Positions 60,440 through 64,000 of a stretch of 64,000 nucleotides of DNA are shown here, in pieces (the stretch's first letter is position 1; each line of letters opens with the position of its first letter). Origin of the DNA: Solenopsis invicta (Eukaryota; Arthropoda; Insecta; Hymenoptera; Formicidae); the NCBI RefSeq assembly GCF_016802725.1, contig NC_052675.1, forward strand, positions 9,561,622-9,625,621, given 5' to 3'. A program made the translations under genes and the position numbers. The notes beneath the pieces were generated by a model, which searched no databases, was not told the origin of the DNA, and was given only the letters and a program-made list of their open reading frames with translations.

Positions 60440-63150
60440 AAGACACTGCAACTTATCGAAAATAATTTTTGCGTTCGCATGAGCATATGTGTCAAATATG
60501 GAATACAGTTTGGCATTAAAGATTATTGCAATATGCACTCTGACTTTTCGTCACGTTATCGGTTCAGTAAGACCATGTCTCATTGGACTTAGCGACTAAC
60601 CGGCCGATCAGCTGGATCAACCACGATTTGTGAGCATGTCGCGGGTTGACAAAGCACCCCAAAAAGTGCGTCTCCTTTAAGTGACTTGCTGCCTGCGACT
60701 TGTAACAAATACAAGTGTCGTATGAATCGTGGTTGAGAAAGCTTAGTCGACGTTAGACGTGTGTTAAACGTGATACAAAAGGCAGAACGCATTCGCAACG
60801 AGCTCACTGTCGATCCCGTATTCCTCGCGTCCGAATTGCTAAATCGTTATTTCGTTACACGCCTAATAAGCAATGTCTCTTGCAGGTGCACCGGAAAGAT
60901 GCTTGCAGAGCTACAAAATAATTTTTTTAATACAGAAATTTTTTTATCTTTAGGTATAATTTTTATTTCTATTTCAAATTTTCGTGTTAAATGCACTAGA
61001 CATTGTGATTAGTCCGAAAAATAATTATCGCGTTCGATTGGGCACACGTGCAACTAATTACGAGGTACGATTCGGTATTGGAGACCGTTGCAATGTGCAC
61101 CCTGACTTCTCGTTACGTTGTCGGTTCAGTAAGACTATGTCTCATTGGACTTAGCGTCTAACCGGCCGATCAGTGGGATCAACCACGATTTGTGAGCATG
61201 TCACGGGTTGACAAAGCACCCCAGAAAGTGCGTCTCCTTTAAGTGACTTGCTGCCTGCGACTATGGCTTGTAACAAATACAAGTGTCGTATGAATCGTGG
61301 TTGAGAAAGCTTAGTCGACGTTAGACGTGCGTTAAACGTGATACAAAAGGCAGAACGCATTCGCAACGAGCTCACTGTCGATCTCGTATTCCTCGCGTCC
61401 GAATTGCTAAATCGTTATTTCGTTACACACCTAATAAGCAATGTCTCTTGCAGGTGCACCGGAAAGATGCTTGCAGAGCTACAAAATGATTTTTTTAATA
61501 CATAAATTTTTTTATCTTTAGGTATAATATTTATTTCTATTTCAAATTTTTGTGTTAAATGCACTAGACATTGTGATTACTCCGGAAAATAATTTTCGCG
61601 TTCGATTGGGCACACGTGCAACTAATTACGAGGTACGATTCGGTATTGGAGACCGTTGCAATGTGGACTCTGACTTCTCGTTACGTTATCGGTTCAATGA
61701 GACCATGTCTCAATGAACTTAGCGTCTAACCGGCCGATCAGCGGGATCAACCACGATTTGTGAGCATGTCGCGGGTTGACAAAGCACCCCAGAAAGTGCG
61801 TCTCCTTTAAGTGACTTGCTGCCTGCGACTATGGCTTGTAACAAATACAAGTGTCGTATGAATCGTGGTTGAGAAAGCTTAGTCGACGTTAGACGTGCGT
61901 TAAACGTGATACAAAAGGCAGAACGCATTCGCAACGAGCTCACTATCAATCCCGTATCCCTCGCGTCCGAATTGCTAAATCGTTATTTCTTTACACGCCT
62001 AATAAGCAATGTCTCTTGCAGGTGCACCGGAAAGATGCTTGCAGAGCTACAAAATGATTTTTTAATACATAAATTTTTTTATCTTTAGGTATAATATTTA
62101 TTTCTATTTCAAATTTTTGTGTTAAATGCACTAGACATTGTGATTACTCCGGAAAATAATTTTGGGCACACGTGCAACTAATTACGAGGTACGATTCGGT
62201 ATTGGAGACCGTTGCAATGTGGACTCTGACTTCTCGTTACGTTATCGGTTCAATGAGACCATGTCTCAATGAACTTAGCGTCTAACCGGCCGATCAGCGG
62301 GATCAACCACGATTTGTGAGCATGTCGCGGGTTGACAAAGCACCCCAGAAAGTGCGTCTCCTTTAAGTGACTTGCTGCCTGCGACTATGGCTTGTAACAA
62401 ATACAAGTGTCGTATGAATCGTGGTTGAGAAAGCTTAGTCGACGTTAGACGTGTGTTAAACGTGATACAAAAGGCAGAACGCATTCGCAACGAGCTCACT
62501 GTCGATCCCGTATCCCTCGCGTCCGAATTGCTAAATCGTTATTTCGTTACACGCCTAATAAGCAATGTCTCTTGCAGGTGCACCGGAAAGATGCTTGCAG
62601 AGCTACAAAATGATTTTTTAATACATAAATTTTTTTATCTTTAGGTATAATATTTATTTCTATTTCAAATTTTTGTGTTAAATGCACTAGACATTGTGAT
62701 TACTCCGGAAAATAATTTTGGGCACACGTGCAACTAATTACGAGGTACGATTCGGTATTGGAGACCGTTGCAATGTGGACTCTGACTTCTCATTACGTTA
62801 TCGGTTCAATGAGACCATGTCTCAATGAACTTAGCGTCTAACCGGCCGATCAGCGGGATCAACCACGATTTGTGAGCATGTCGCGGGTTGACAAAGCACC
62901 CCAGAAAGTGCGTCTCCTTTAAGTGACTTGCTGCCTGCGACTATGGCTTGTAACAAATACAAGTGTCGTATGAATCGTGGTTGAGAAAGCTTAGTCGACG
63001 TTAGACGTGCGTTAAACGTGATACAAAAGGCAGAACGCATTCGCAACGAGCTCACTATCAATCCCGTATCCATCGCGTCCAAATTGCTAAATTGTTACTT
63101 TGCTAATCGCGTAATAAGCAATGTCTCTTGCACGTGCCATGAAAAAGATA
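60440..63150. repeat. Tandem array of about five 556-568-bp units
   Basis: The landmark CGGCCGATCA recurs at 60601, 61163, 61731, 62287 and 62843, giving periods of 562, 568, 556 and 556 bp. The outermost copies are partly diverged; the middle ones are nearly identical. Each unit contains a region of about 175 bp with nested inverted repeats (in unit 4: CGTCTAAC 62279-62286 with GTTAGACG 62444-62451, TCAACCACGATT 62303-62314 with AATCGTGGTTGA 62417-62428) and a small apical hairpin CTTGTA-ACAAA-TACAAG in all units. Short open frames on both strands are conserved between units, but this follows from the copying. Confidence 0.9.
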
Positions 63151-64000
63151 TTTGCAAAGATATAAAATAAATTTTTTATAGGTAAACTTTATTACTGGAA
63201 AAAGATCGTGTTGCATTATTTAAAAATCCGGTAGATTCAACCAATACATCTATTCAAGAACGGACAAATCAGAAATCTTGTAGAAATTACCAAATTATAG
63301 TTAAATCCATCAATCAGATTACTTTAACCAAAAGTCCTATTATAATTATCAGAAGCTTCTAGTTTTACTAGAAACACTCAATCATTCAAGTTTTTTTAAA
63401 TATAATCAAATTATTTTTTTTATTGTAAGGAAGGAAATTTTGTGAACACTTTTTATTTATTTATATTTTGTGATATAAGTATATCACATTTTTATGGGCT
63501 ACAAATATGAATAAACTGGACAGTTTATTCATATCCTAGTCCTAGTTACATTTCCAAATATTATATGAGCTCAAGTAGATAAAACTCAAGAGAGCAGACT
63601 CCCATATTGATTAACGTGAAATCTTGAGGAAGTAAGTAATCCTTTTTGAAAATTATATTTAACGTTCTAATTATATTATTAAACACAATTTTTTGTAACT
63701 TTCTTTAGAATACACACATCTTCTAGATAACAAAATATATTAAAAATGTTTTATTTTTTTAATTTAATCGTAATCAGTTTGTCATTACTCGAATTATTTG
63801 GCTCTAACATACAGTCAGATGAATTGATTTGATCGGGTTTAATGAAAAGTAAGACCAATCTGGCCAAAAGAAAGAAAAAATTGTTTAAAGATGATCGATG
63901 CCGATGAAAGGGAAAGTTGAAACAAAATTTCAATTTGATTATTAATTTGATTTACCTTCAAGAAAGCTTTATAATTTTAAAAAATATAAATTTTTTTTTG
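63151..64000. other. AT-rich end of window
   Basis: No gene recognised. A perfect palindrome with 14-bp arms lies at 63505-63534 (ATATGAATAAACTG-GA-complement). The minus-strand open frame at 63751-63933 has no supporting features. Confidence 0.5.

Noticed and set aside
60440..63150. Array read as a CRISPR array or a tRNA/5S cluster
   Set aside because: Units are 560 bp, the host is an animal, and no tRNA A/B boxes or 5S-like sequence were recognised.

Overview
The window is a gene-dense stretch of an insect nuclear genome, most probably hymenopteran and possibly an ant. The evidence is AT-rich intergenic DNA, many short GT-AG introns, single-copy animal housekeeping genes of arthropod type, and numerous small palindromic TA-flanked elements. 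The order-level call is inference; no bacterial, viral or organellar segment was seen. I rebuilt 16 protein-coding genes by joining exons at splice sites that keep the reading frame. Each model closes in frame from ATG to stop.

Layout. 0.7-8.4 kb: peroxiredoxin-6-like (-), METTL4-type N6-adenine methyltransferase (+), UDP-glucose 4-epimerase GALE (-). 10.3-14.4 kb: HAP40/F8A (-), head-to-head with Tollip (+). 14.9-19.2 kb: an 8-cysteine Ly6-like GPI-type secreted protein (-) and an ER calumenin/reticulocalbin (-). 20.8-23.7 kb: CMC1 (-), head-to-head with proteasome lid deubiquitinase Rpn11/PSMD14 (+). 25.4-31.3 kb: dyskerin (-), head-to-head with a leucine-rich-repeat protein (+). 31.7-42.4 kb: UBAP1 (-), an Mpv17-like protein (-) and an E2F4/5-type transcription factor (-). 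43.0-55.9 kb: two complete, very similar copies of TAF2 (-), the large TFIID subunit, in tandem. 56-64 kb: no recognisable protein gene, but four degenerate repeats of an exon-like cassette, an AT-rich palindromic minisatellite, and a tandem array of about five 560-bp units that each contain a foldable hairpin.

The neighbours are not a pathway; this is ordinary eukaryotic gene order with several head-to-head pairs that may share promoter DNA. The most notable features are the intact TAF2 tandem duplication (normally single copy), with different upstream DNA for each copy and a 353-bp palindromic element in one copy only, and the unexplained structured repeats in the last 8 kb. Smaller points are a probable GC-AG intron and a coding repeat in dyskerin, and palindromic elements in several introns and intergenic gaps.
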